Part shown: piece after piece, positions 47,592-58,640 of the stretch
Position numbering within the stretch: the first letter of the stretch is position 1
Layout: every line of letters begins with the position of its first letter
Origin: Zanthoxylum bungeanum
Lineage: Eukaryota > Streptophyta > Magnoliopsida > Sapindales > Rutaceae
Assembly (NCBI GenBank): GCA_019454045.1
Contig: SKCR01032770.1
Location: forward strand, 62,001 to 126,000
Direction of reading: 5' to 3'
DNA: 64,000 nucleotides
The notes under the pieces: generated by a model
Databases searched by the model: none
Told to the model about the DNA's origin: nothing
Seen by the model: only the letters and a program-made list of their open reading frames with translations
Made by a program: the position numbers and the translations under genes

Positions 47592-50170
47592 ACATAGCCA
47601 GTCACTCGAGTGTCTAACACCCGAACTATGTAAGGTTCGCTCAAATTGCTGAGGAAAGGTTTTCGTCAGCGGATTTGTTTGATTATCATTTAACGCGATT
47701 TATACGATCATCACATCGCCATGATGTATGATCCGAACGAATCAGATGATATAGAAGTATATATCTGGATCGTTGATGAGACCATTAATTCTCTAGCCTG
47801 TGCTGATGCTAGCTCAGCTGCTAACAGAACTATATCTAATCTAATTAGATATGTATCGACCCAAATGACTTCTATTGCTGCCTCAGCTGCTGCAATTAAC
47901 CCGCATGAGTTGTTTTATCGGTAACAGTATCTTGCTTGGAAGATTTCCAGCTTATGCACCGTTACTCAAACTGTATAGTACCGTTTGCGACTTTTAGTCG
48001 TTTTTATCGGTTATAGGAAACTTGCTATAGTGATCCCAGTCACTTCAAGTTCTCCTTCTCCATAGACTAAGAAAGCATCCTTAGTTCTCTAAGAAACTAA
48101 CGGATGTTCCTAACATCAATCCAGTGACTATCACTCGGATTAGCCTGTTTGTGAATCCATATGCTCAAAGCGTATGATACACCAGGTTTTGTACATTTTT
48201 CAATGTACAGCCCACGGAGAGTATTTCGAAAGTCAAGCTTTCCCCGACATATATTTTATGGGAATATCATTTCCAAGAAATGACGTATTATCATTATTTT
48301 ATAGGACAGCCACTGTCAGTGCGCTCCCACTAACCTCTTATTTACACAAGAATCATTTTCATTTTGAATTAAATCATACACCATTATGATTACATCAAAA
48401 TGATAATTCCAAGAACTCATGCTCGTATCAGCAAGCATTATCCAAATGGATTACGGCGGCAACAGGTAAAAGGTTGAATCGTAATCAACACAATGTCGAT
48501 AACGATACCTTTCCGTTAAAAGCCTAGCTTTATACGTTGGTATGTTGCTATCCATGTACGTCTTCCTTGAAGACTTATAGTACCAATAGGCACAATGCCT
48601 TGTGGTACATCAACTAGTTTCCAAACTGGTTGATATACATGGAATCCATTTCGGACTCATGACACTTTGTCATAATAGGGAGTCGATACCTCGTATCACT
48701 TCCTTTGTTCTCGTGTATTCGAAGATTAATGGTATAGTTTCATCATTGATAAACTATATATGTTCCATTAAGATTCAGTGCCTAGAACAGTATTACTCCG
48801 ATTTTCATCGAGTTATACTATCCTCCCACTTACCACTGCATATCGGTATTCCTCTTAGGAAACCGCATGGTGAGCAACAATCTAATTGTTCTCTAGTGAG
48901 GTGTTAAGTACAATACTTATGGTATCCATAGGATGACCTACAATTGGCACTTATCATATTTGGGTTTTAGTTTGGTATCATCCAAACATATGCCAAGCAT
49001 ACCCAAATAGTCAGGAATGAGAAACCAGTTTCTTTCCCTTTCATATCTAATATGATATCTGTCAACAGATTATCATGGAACCTTATTCAAAATAAGTTCT
49101 TGCACTGTTTAAAGTTTATCGCGTTGAAGGAAATGGTAGCTCAAAGCGACTCGTGATTAACCTTATTATGTCTAACAAAATTCGGTTAATCCTGTTCGGA
49201 CACACCGTCAAAATGACGTGTTCCGAGAGGAGTCCTCATTGAAAGAATACTATACTCTTTCAAGTATACAAGAAACTTACTGCTTAAGTATTTTCATTAC
49301 GGTCTTACCGTGATGGTGTAATACTATAACCGATCTGTTTGTCTATTCAGTGTCGAAACTATAAAAGTTTTCGATTTGTGTTCTTCAAAAGAAACACATA
49401 CCATTACGTGATGCCACATCCGTATAGGTCACGTAATATTTATATCCACCTCTAGCCTAGCTAGACACGGGCCCACTTGCTTCACTATGAACTAGGGCTA
49501 ACAGATCGGTGGCATTTTCACTTTACCTTAGTAGTAATTAAGGTGTTTTAAGCACTTTGCTTAATAAACTAGATTCGTAGACTTTATTTGAATAGTCAAA
49601 TCAGTCATAGTACCCGCTCTTCAAAAGTGCGGATATACGATTCTTGTTTAGTAGTGTCCCTGACAACCATGCCACAATTAAGTTTCTTAACTGATCAAAT
49701 CAGTTTGAGCTATTAATTTGTCATGTTATGTATTTGAGATATATTTATATTCAAAATATAAATTCTGTTATTCACATCTAATGTGTTTATCTCAATATCA
49801 TCTTTATATAATAAAACACTTTAGTGTTCTAGAATATAAGGTACACCCGCAGCGGGTTATACACTGATATAAAGATAATGTTTCTAGTCAAACTAGTTAC
49901 ATTATAACAGTTCCTAATTAAGTACATACCAAAGGTAATTCCTAAAGTTAGATATCTACGGTTAAACAGCGACTATCGTCCCGTTCACTATTCGCAGAGT
50001 GATCTCATCTGAAGTCAGTATCCTGCTTAAAGCAGATTCTGCACAACAGTACATATTTATGTATCACACTAAGTATTTAAAATCCAATTTCAATACTAGT
50101 TGTGAACATAATTATGACAAACATATTTGAAGTAAGAGCCTTGCTCGTCTTCAATTCCTTCTTAGGATTT
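47592..50170 (-). pseudogene. Copia element C3: decayed protease, integrase, RT and RNase H
   Basis: This minus-strand pol is co-linear with C2 and C4 and equally damaged although the C3 LTRs are nearly identical. RNase H remnants lie at 47640-47920, RT at about 48140-48720, integrase at about 49140-49480 and the GAG-pre-integrase block near 49610-49700. The protease signature near 50070 is lost (ACTTAGTGTG in place of a DSG/DTG codon pattern), the same change as in C4. The YVDD block (48275-48312) and the YIEK-to-PGVSYALS deletion (48180-48210) match the other copies. Confidence 0.82.
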
Positions 50171-50339
50171 GTCCTATTATCTTCCTAGAAGACCTAATCC
50201 ATAATTCATTATTTTATCAAATAAAATAAATTATTAATTTCCAAGACCATCTTGAAATTATTCCCAATTTGAAAATTAAATCATTTAAAATATTTTAATC
50301 CAAGATTATATTTAAATATCCAACTTTTCAATTTTATCT
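50171..50339 (-). other. AT-rich segment in place of gag in C3
   Basis: Between the protease remnant and the leader repeats only about 170 bp of AT-rich DNA remain where C2 and C5 have gag. The same segment (GGGAATAATTTCAAGATGGTC and TTTATTTGATAAAATAA on the element strand) occurs in C4 at 58155-58215. Confidence 0.75.
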
Positions 50340-50560
50340 TGATTACAATAGTCCAACTATTTAATCAACGATTAGTGGTACTATTTATTATAATGATTAT
50401 AATAGTCCAACTATATAATCAAATATAATCCAATTAATTAACCTCAATTACATTGATTACTATAATCCAATTATAAAATCAACTGTAAACTGAAATTAAT
50501 TAATTCAAATATATTGATTAATATAATCCAATTATATATAATCAACTATAATACAGTCCA
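50340..50560 (-). repeat. AT-rich tandem repeats in the C3 leader
   Basis: Four to five imperfect units built on ATAGTCCAACTAT and ATAATCCAATTATA, with 3-base-centred palindromes (AGT-TGG-ACT and TATAAT-TGG-ATTATA on the element strand). Confidence 0.7.
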
Positions 50561-53138
50561 ACTGTTTATTAAAACAACAATTTACATTAGTCCAACTAAC
50601 ATTTAATTAATGTGACGAGAAAAATATAAATGAGCGTGTTTAGCGAGTAATTGAACGAATGTTGCAAATTCAATACTTGCCTCCCACTATTTTTCGTCGA
50701 GCCTCTAACCCTCTGTGGAGTACTCGGGAAACCGTGTTTCCTAGGGGGCTAGGACCTGTTAAATAACATACAACCTTGACTTTGGCCAACAATTGTATGC
50801 TACTTACCAGGTAGATCTCACAGATCAATTGGATCCAATCCAATTCCCAGATCCGGTTAGGTGGACATCCAAGTCCTAAACATATTGCTTATGCCAATGT
50901 ATCTAATACATTTTCCTAACCTTATCCTCCGAATCATCTAGGCCTTGGCTTTGGCACAACAAACCTAATGATTCCAGTTAAGCGGGACCCATTGACAAGG
51001 AAAGTTTCGTAATCAATGTCTTTGGACAAGAAGTGATCTTGACTTTGGCCAACAAATCACAACTTGGACTAGACACCGATGTGGAACAAAACTCTCATGA
51101 TTCAAATACATCCAATTGACAAGGTCTTGACTTTGGCCAACAAACCAATGCCAATTGGATCTTGAACAAGAATCATTCAATGGAAGGATAATCGCTTAAT
51201 ATAGATTGAGGGATTTTCGCGTGCAAATTGGCTACCAATTTAATTATCTTTGTTAGGTCTCATCATCATACACCCTTAAACATGCATTCTAAATACATAA
51301 TAAAGCGTATATAAATAAATAATAATGATATGCGGATGGATACTTTACATTGATCCTAGATCAAATCTCTCATTTTCTCTCTCCAAAGCTAGCACTTGTA
51401 TTTACTTCTACCCGTTACACTACACTTCTAAAGAAACCTCATATACATAGAGGGGAATAGGTGAGAAGAGAATACAAAGAGTATATAGGTGACAAGGCTG
51501 GACACGCAGGTCCAATTTAATAAATCAAATTTATTACAACAATTTCTAAATTGTCCCACCCGACTAATATCCATCCGATATACATTTTCACGCATCGCAA
51601 CCATGTATTCATACAAGCATGTTATCAATCAATCTAATCCAATTAATTAATCTGATAATTAGTGATCATCCAATGTTCAAACAACGATTTGATTTTGCTC
51701 GAGTCAAACTCGTTTTACTAATAAGTACTCAAAGCACGAATTCTCGAATTAAATTAAACTACATAATTAAATCCAATTTAATACGCATTTAATTCTAATT
51801 CACTATTTAATTCCAAATTAAATATTACACTTTTATTAACGAACCTTCTACGATTTAAATTCCAAATTCAATCGTTATGGGTCTCAAAGCCCAATTAACG
51901 TCAAACATTTATTTAATTAAAGTCCAATGGGCTTTTAATTAATTTCTTAAGGCGTGGACTTTTGGTCAACTCGGGTCAAACCAATAACCAAAATCCAATC
52001 CGGGAGTTACCCCATAAGCCTTAAATTAATTTTGGCCCATTAGGCCCAATTAAATAATTAAGGTTCATTAAGTCATAATTGGACTATATGGATGCGGTTT
52101 GGGCCTAATTGGATCCAACCAATTTTGCCTAAACCCAACTTTGTACAACAAAGCCCAAAAGCCCAATTATAACATTCAAGGCCCAATTTCCAAAAACAAG
52201 CCTAATTAATTAACTTATAAAATTCCAAATTTCATAATTAATTAACCTAAGTGTTATACATAATTAACCACCTAATTAATATTTCTAAAACATCAATTAG
52301 CATACTTAATCATGCATTTCAACATCAAATAGTGTCTAACACAATTTATTAAAACCAAACCCATTTTACATGCTTTAAAGTCTTGGCATTTAGGGGTTTT
52401 TTAATCCGATTTGGTTTCAATCCAATTGAGTCCACAATCTTAATTTCCCAAATCAATTCAATTCATCCAATGAATTAAAACAAAAAATCACAAAGAATTT
52501 CATGTTCCATAGAATTCGGCCAAGCCACTTTAAAAGGGAAAAAATGTTCTAAATCAAAATCAATCCAATTGAACTTCAAAACAACATTCACCAATTGTTT
52601 TAAGTCATCCAATGATCAAACAAAACAAAATTACCAAGACATTAGGTTCTTCCAATTTTCGGCCAAGCCTCCAATTTGGGGAAAATTGAATCCAATCCAA
52701 TTTCATGAAATTGACCACACACAATCTCAATTAAACATGTTCTAAGCATGCTTAACATCCAATTCAATTAAAACATGCTCAAACACATTTTACCCAATTT
52801 CAAGTTTCATGTTCAACCTAAAGAATTGGGGAAAATTGATCTAATCCAATTTTCTTGAAATTGATCATGCACAACTTCAATTCAACCTTATTCAAGCATA
52901 CTTCATCAAACAATTCAACCAAATCATGCCTAAATAGAGTTTACCCAAATTAAAGTTTTGACCAAAATAAGCAAATTGGGGAAAATCAATCCAATGAATT
53001 ATTTATCAAATTGATTACATACAACTCAAATTCAATCATATATAATCATTCTCAAACAATCAATTTGACAGAATCAAGCTAAAATCAAAAAGCCCCAAAT
53101 ATGCTCAAGAACCCTAATTCGGTTTTCATGCAACAATA
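50561..53138 (-). other. Untranslated leader of C3
   Basis: No ORF is supported. The leader carries four TTGTTGGCCAAAGTCAAG-type motifs (reverse complements near 50775, 50943, 51038 and 51126) and the palindrome AATGTAT-CTA-ATACATT at 50896-50912. A repeated TTGGGGAAAAT...TCCAAT block recurs near 52680, 52830 and 52980, about 150 bp apart, giving a loose tandem repeat. Confidence 0.65.
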
Positions 53139-53152
53139 GCTCAAGATACCAT
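53139..53152 (-). other. Primer binding site of C3
   Basis: On the minus strand ATGGTATCTTGAGC follows the LTR end, close to the initiator-Met site TGGTATCAGAGC. Confidence 0.82.
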
Positions 53153-55285
53153 TGTTGAGTTCTAATTAAGTCCCAAGATCAACAAATCATGCACAAAAAC
53201 CGCATATGAACACATCAAAGGAGTAAGACGGAAACATAACTCACATTGAATGGTTTTGATGAAATGAAGAACATGCGTTTTTTGGCTCCCTCCAAGCTCG
53301 GCAATGGCTTCTGGAACTGCAGTGAACGCACGGTTGGGGCTGTGAAAGTCTCCTCCATTTTCGGCCATTGAAGACTCCATTGAAGCTCCAAGCTTCAAGC
53401 TTCCATGCTCAAAGAATCACTTCCCTATCACCTATTATTCCTCAAGAGTGTGCTAGCACATAGATCTTGCAACAAATCCAAAAGCTTCTCCATTTTGTGT
53501 GAAAAAACAAAAAAAATGGAGATGAAAATCGGTCAAGGAGACCGTGAGAAGAGAAGACATTTTGGCTCCATTTTGCCAAAACGTGAATTGCATTCCAAGA
53601 GAGAGAGAAAAGCCTTTTGTTTTGTTTTTTATTAATATACCAAGTAAATAATAAATAAAACATATATTACTTTTATTACAAAAGTCAAAAAGCAAGATAA
53701 AATAATGTTATATTTCATTTCAAGCTTTTAAAAGCTTTTCACCAACTCAAATCAACTATTCACATCAAATCCATCCACTTTAATAAAGTGACAATATGTC
53801 ATGTCACATCACATCACTCAAAGTGACAAGTGATTTGATAATTGATGCGACTAGCGATTTGACGCTTGATGTGACTTGCGTGCCGCGCTCGGATTCAAAA
53901 TACGAATGCGCTCGCAATCACTCTCGGGCTCGGGTTCGCTAATTCCAATTAACGAATTTTCCGTCGCGTCGTAATTAAATGATTACGCCTAGCGAATCAC
54001 TATTCACGTCGCTAACGAATTAATTCCAAATTTATTCGTTCGCCCGAATTAAAATCCAATTTTAATTCCGCGTCGAAATCCAATTCGTATAATATATCGA
54101 TATATATTTTTTTATCGATTAATTCTAAATTAATCGTTCTCTCTCTTTAATTAATATTTTATCCGAGATAAAATATCTCTGTAATTAATCCCAGATTAAT
54201 TTTCTCTCTCATCGAATTAATCCCAGATTAATTAAAGTGCGAGTCATACGTCATCGGTGAATCTTCAGGAACCGACCCATGAGATCTCCGGATATGTTGG
54301 CAGTAAATACGGTCGTCGGACTATCCGAACACGTAAGTACCTCGTACTACGTTTATACCGATTTACAAGACAAGGTGGCTTCTAGCAAAGCGCCATGCCT
54401 ACCAATTCTCCAGAAATATTCTTACAGGAATATATAGATCTATATCAAGCGTAGTATACTAAGTATTGTGTGTATCGGCCCAGTATCGGATAATCACGTG
54501 TTAGGGCTGGGGCTGGATAAGTGTCTGCCCCTTCCGAAACACATATCGGATGTCTGGTAACATAGTCTCTATAATCGGATATACATGACCTGGTCACAAT
54601 ATCCCGATGGGTTGCGCAACACTCAAGAGCACTAGTACCGTATCCTGCGTGACATCATCTCCAATATGACTGGAATGATACTTCCGTCTCGACATCACAT
54701 CCAATACACTACGACTCTCTGATAAACCCAGAAGTGGTGAACACAGAACCGGTCAAAGCCCCCAACCACCAAAACCAAAGTTTATCGATTATCGTAAGTA
54801 TTAGCGATGCAAGTCTCAGGTTAAGACTATACACACCTACCTTGATTTCGGCCTCCCATAGACACATAGTCATAATACCAATGGGATTCCGAGGGGTCTA
54901 TCCAGAGCGAAGCTGTTTCCCGTACCATCGGTGAATCACGACCTCTTATCGCACTTGCATAAGTATCCAATACTTATATATATGAGAACTATGCCGTTGT
55001 GCCCTCACAACGCGCACAAGTGCAATACTAGCCTATTCCGCATTATCGATGTCCAGTCTCGATAATACTACGACTAGGGATATTTAATGATTAATCCTTC
55101 GTGGACTGATACTGTCTCATATCATCTCAATCCAGGAACTAATCATAGGGACCTCTCTTCATTATATATCTATGGTGATCTAATCACAAATGATGAGAGT
55201 GCAATTTCCTTATTACATAGTTAATTTGCTACAACAACACAATGTTCTGTGCAAATAGTGACGCTATGGGTCATATTATCCAACA
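53153..55285 (-). repeat. 5' LTR of copia element C3
   Basis: The 2133-bp LTR runs from TGTTGAGTTCTAATTAAG to ATTATCCAACA. The flank GTTTT (55286-55290) matches the left flank GTTTTTT before 45425, allowing for T-run variation. The array palindromes include 54154-54176 (10-bp arms, centre CGA). Confidence 0.93.
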
Positions 55286-55290
55286 GTTTT

Positions 55291-55581
55291 TGTTGCAAAT
55301 ACTTGAGAGCTAGCACTCCAAGAGTTTACGAAGGTGTTAGGGGAACCCACCCATGAGCCGGGAATCGTTTGACGAAGATTCGAGCTTAAAATAATCAAGC
55401 AAAATCTGAAATGGTGGAGCAGTGGACTGCACTGCAAATGGGCCACTTTGAAGGGGAAAATCTTTTTGTTCTTCTTCAAATCGTCTCAACCGATCGATGT
55501 GAGTATTCCGCTATCTCCTTTGATGTATTCACACATATTTTCATGCTTGTTATGATCTTGGGACCTCAAATAAAACCAACA
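55291..55581 (+). repeat. 5' LTR of copia element C4, part 2
   Basis: The LTR resumes at TGTTGCAAATACTTGAGAGC, matching 63262 onward in the 3' LTR, and ends AAAACCAACA at 55581. It proves that C3 inserted into a pre-existing C4 LTR. Confidence 0.92.
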
Positions 55582-55582
55582 A

Positions 55583-55596
55583 TGGCATCTAGAGCC
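55583..55596 (+). other. Primer binding site of C4
   Basis: TGGCATCTAGAGCC directly follows the LTR, a mutated form of TGGTATCAGAGC. Confidence 0.78.
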
Positions 55597-58075
55597 TAGG
55601 TTCAAGCATGAAACTTTTAGGGTTAAAATTTGGGTAAACTTGATTTGAGCATGTTTTGGTTAAATTGTTTGATTGAATATGCTTAATATATGTTTAATTG
55701 AAGTTTGATTGGATCAATTTCATGAAAATGGTTGGAATAATTTTTCCCCAAATATGTTGCCTTGGCCGAATCTTAGGGTTCATATTTGATCTTGGAATTT
55801 TTTTTTTGATTTTGATTCATTGGATGAGTTGGAATCATATGGATAATGTTAATTTGAGATTGAATTGGATTGAATTTTGAATTGAACAAAAATCCCTAAA
55901 TTCCTTACTTGGCCGAATGCATAAAGCCCTTTAATCTCTTGGAATTTTGATTTTTTAATTCATTGAATGTGTTGGAAATCATTCGGGATGAGGACTTAAT
56001 ATCGATTGTGAAATTAATTGGATTGAATTCGAATCGGATAAAAAGTCCCTCCTTGGCCGAGACACTTTAAGCATGTAATTGGGCTTGATTTTTCATTAAT
56101 ATGTTGGACATGTGATGATGATGATGAACATGATTAATTGGACTAATTTGATGTTTTGGAAATATTGATTTAGGTGATTAATCATGATATACACTTTAGG
56201 TTAATTAAATACGAAATTGGATTTTATGAATTTAATTAATTGGGCCATAAAATTGGATTTGGGCATCTAAAGTTGTAAATGGGCTTATCGGGCTTTGTTG
56301 TACAAAGTTGGGTTTAGGCAAATTCCCAAAACCGCTTCCTTAAAGCCCAAATGCGACTTAATGAACCTTTAAAGTTTAATTGGGCCTAATGGGCCAAGAT
56401 TGATTTATGGGCTTATGGGGTAAATCCCGGATTGGATTTTGGTTATTCGGTTTGACCCGAGTTGACCAAAAGTCCATGCCTTAAGAAATCAATTAAAAGC
56501 CCATTGGACTTTAATTGAATTGACGTTGGACGTTAATCGGTCTTTGAGACGCGTTACGATTAAATTTGGAATTTAAGTCGTAAAAGGTTTATTATTAAAG
56601 TGTAATATTTAATTTGAATTAAATAGTGAATTAGTATTAAATACATATTAAATTGGATTTAATGTTGTAGTTTAATTTAATTCGAGAATTCGTACTTTGA
56701 GTACTTATTCGCAAAACGAGTTTGACTCGAACAAAATCAAATCGTTGTTTGAACATTGGATGATCACTAATTATCAGATTAATTAATTTGATTAGATTGA
56801 TTGATAACATGCTTGTGTGAATACATGGTTGTGATGAATGAATAATGTATATCGGATGGATATTAGTCGGGTGGGGCAATTTTGGAAATTGTTGTAATAA
56901 ATTCGATTTATTAAATTGGACCTGCGTGTCCAGCCTTATCACCTCTATTCTATTTGTATTCTCTTCTCACCTATTCCCTCAATGTAAATGAGGTTTCTTT
57001 AGAAGTGTAGTGTAACGGGTAGAAGTAATACAAGTGCTAGTTTGAGAGAGAAATGGAGAGATTTGATCTAGGATCAATGTGTTAAGTATCCATCCGCATA
57101 TCATTATTATTTATTTTCATACTCGCTTTATTATGTATTTAGAATGCATGTTTAAGGGTGTATGATGATGAGACCTTAACAAAGATAATAAATTGGTTGC
57201 AAATTTGCACGTGAAAAACCCTCATCAAATATCAAGCATTTTTCCTTCCATTGAGTGATTCTTACTCAAGATCCGAGATTTGCATTAGGTTGTTGGCCAA
57301 AGTCAAGCCCTTTGTCCGTCGAAGATGTGTTTGAATCACGAGAGTTTTGTTCTATATTGGTGTCTTGTCCAAGTTGTGGTTTGTTGGCCAAAGTCAAGAC
57401 CACTTCTTGTCCATCGACATTGATTACGAAGCTTTCCATGGTCAATGGGTCGCGCTTGACTGGGATCATTAAGCTTGTTTTGCCAAAGCTAAGGTTTAGT
57501 TGATTCAGAGGAAAAAGGTTAGGCAATACATTGGATGTATTAGCATATATAAGATATATGTTTAGGATTTGGATGTCCGCCTACTGGATCTAGGAATTGG
57601 ATTGGATCCAATTGATCTTTGAGATCTACCTAGTTAAATATCATACAATTTGTTGGCCAAAGTCAAGATTGTGTGTTATTTAACGGGATCCTAGCCCACT
57701 AGGAAACAAGGTTTCCCGAGTACTCGACAGAGGGTTAGAGGCTCGCCGAAAAATAGTGGGAGGCAAGAATTGAATTTGCAATATTCGTTTAATTACTTGC
57801 CATACGCGCTCAAACAAATATCATTCGTCGTTATAAAATTAAATGTTAGTTGGACTAATATTTAAATTGTTGTTTTAATAAATAGTGGGACTATATTCAA
57901 ATCATTCAATTATAGTTGACTTTATAATTGAATTATAGTAATCAATATAATTGATTTTTTAATCTTTTTAAATTATAGTTGATTAAATAGTTGGACTATT
58001 GTAATCATTATAATAAATAGTACCTAAATCATTGATTAAATAGTTGGACTATTAGAATCAAGATATAAAAAAAAA
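55597..58075 (+). other. Untranslated leader of C4
   Basis: No coding region. Four TTGTTGGCCAAAGTCAAG-type motifs lie at 57290, 57381, 57474 and 57650. Palindromes with 3-base centres include AATACAT-TGG-ATGTATT at 57525-57541 and AATTGGAT-TGG-ATCCAATT near 57596-57614. At 57895-58060 is the AT-rich repeat block with AATAGT-TGG-ACTATT. Confidence 0.7.
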
Positions 58076-58640
58076 AATTGAAAAAAAAATTGAAAGATTG
58101 ACGTTTAATACATAATCCTAGGGAAAATATATTTAAATGGTTTAATTTTAAAATTGGGAATAATTTCAGGATGGTCATGGAAATAAATAATAAGTTACTT
58201 TATTTGATAAAATAACCTATTATGCCTAAGCCCTGAATTAAGCAAATAAGTGGAGCATAATCTTTGGCAGATTTATGTGATGATGATTTAAAGTGCTTAA
58301 TTCATAATACTTGTCATAAATCTATGTTTAGATTTAAGTAGTATTAAAATTGTAATTAATAATTGTTGGAGAATTAATGACTAATCTCGAGGAGATAAAG
58401 TCAAACTATGCAATTAGGTAAGTAGCGCAAGGCGCACCTTACTTCAATATTCTAGAAACCCAAGGCTTGGCCAAAGGCTCTCTAAAATATTGGAAAGGGC
58501 AAAATCATTATAATCTTTTGGAAAGATAAAAGGACATATCCCAAAGTGACTGATGTTTGGATATGGCAGACACGAAGGAATTAAAGAAAGGGCAAAGGCT
58601 CTGACTTTAAATAAATTTGTCAAAATTATGTTCACTACTA
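58076..58640 (+). pseudogene. Copia element C4: gag C-terminal remnant behind an AT-rich segment
   Basis: The gag N-terminal half is absent. The AT-rich segment at 58076-58230 is the one seen in C3. From about 58370 the sequence matches the C-terminal gag DNA of C2 and C5 (AGCGCAAGGCGCACCTTACT near 58427, then AAAAGGACATATCCCAAAG near 58528), ending with a destroyed zinc knuckle. Confidence 0.6.

Noticed and set aside
45425..55285. The many 60-100 codon ORFs in C3
   Set aside because: Mostly on the wrong strand or in LTR and leader DNA, without pol motifs.
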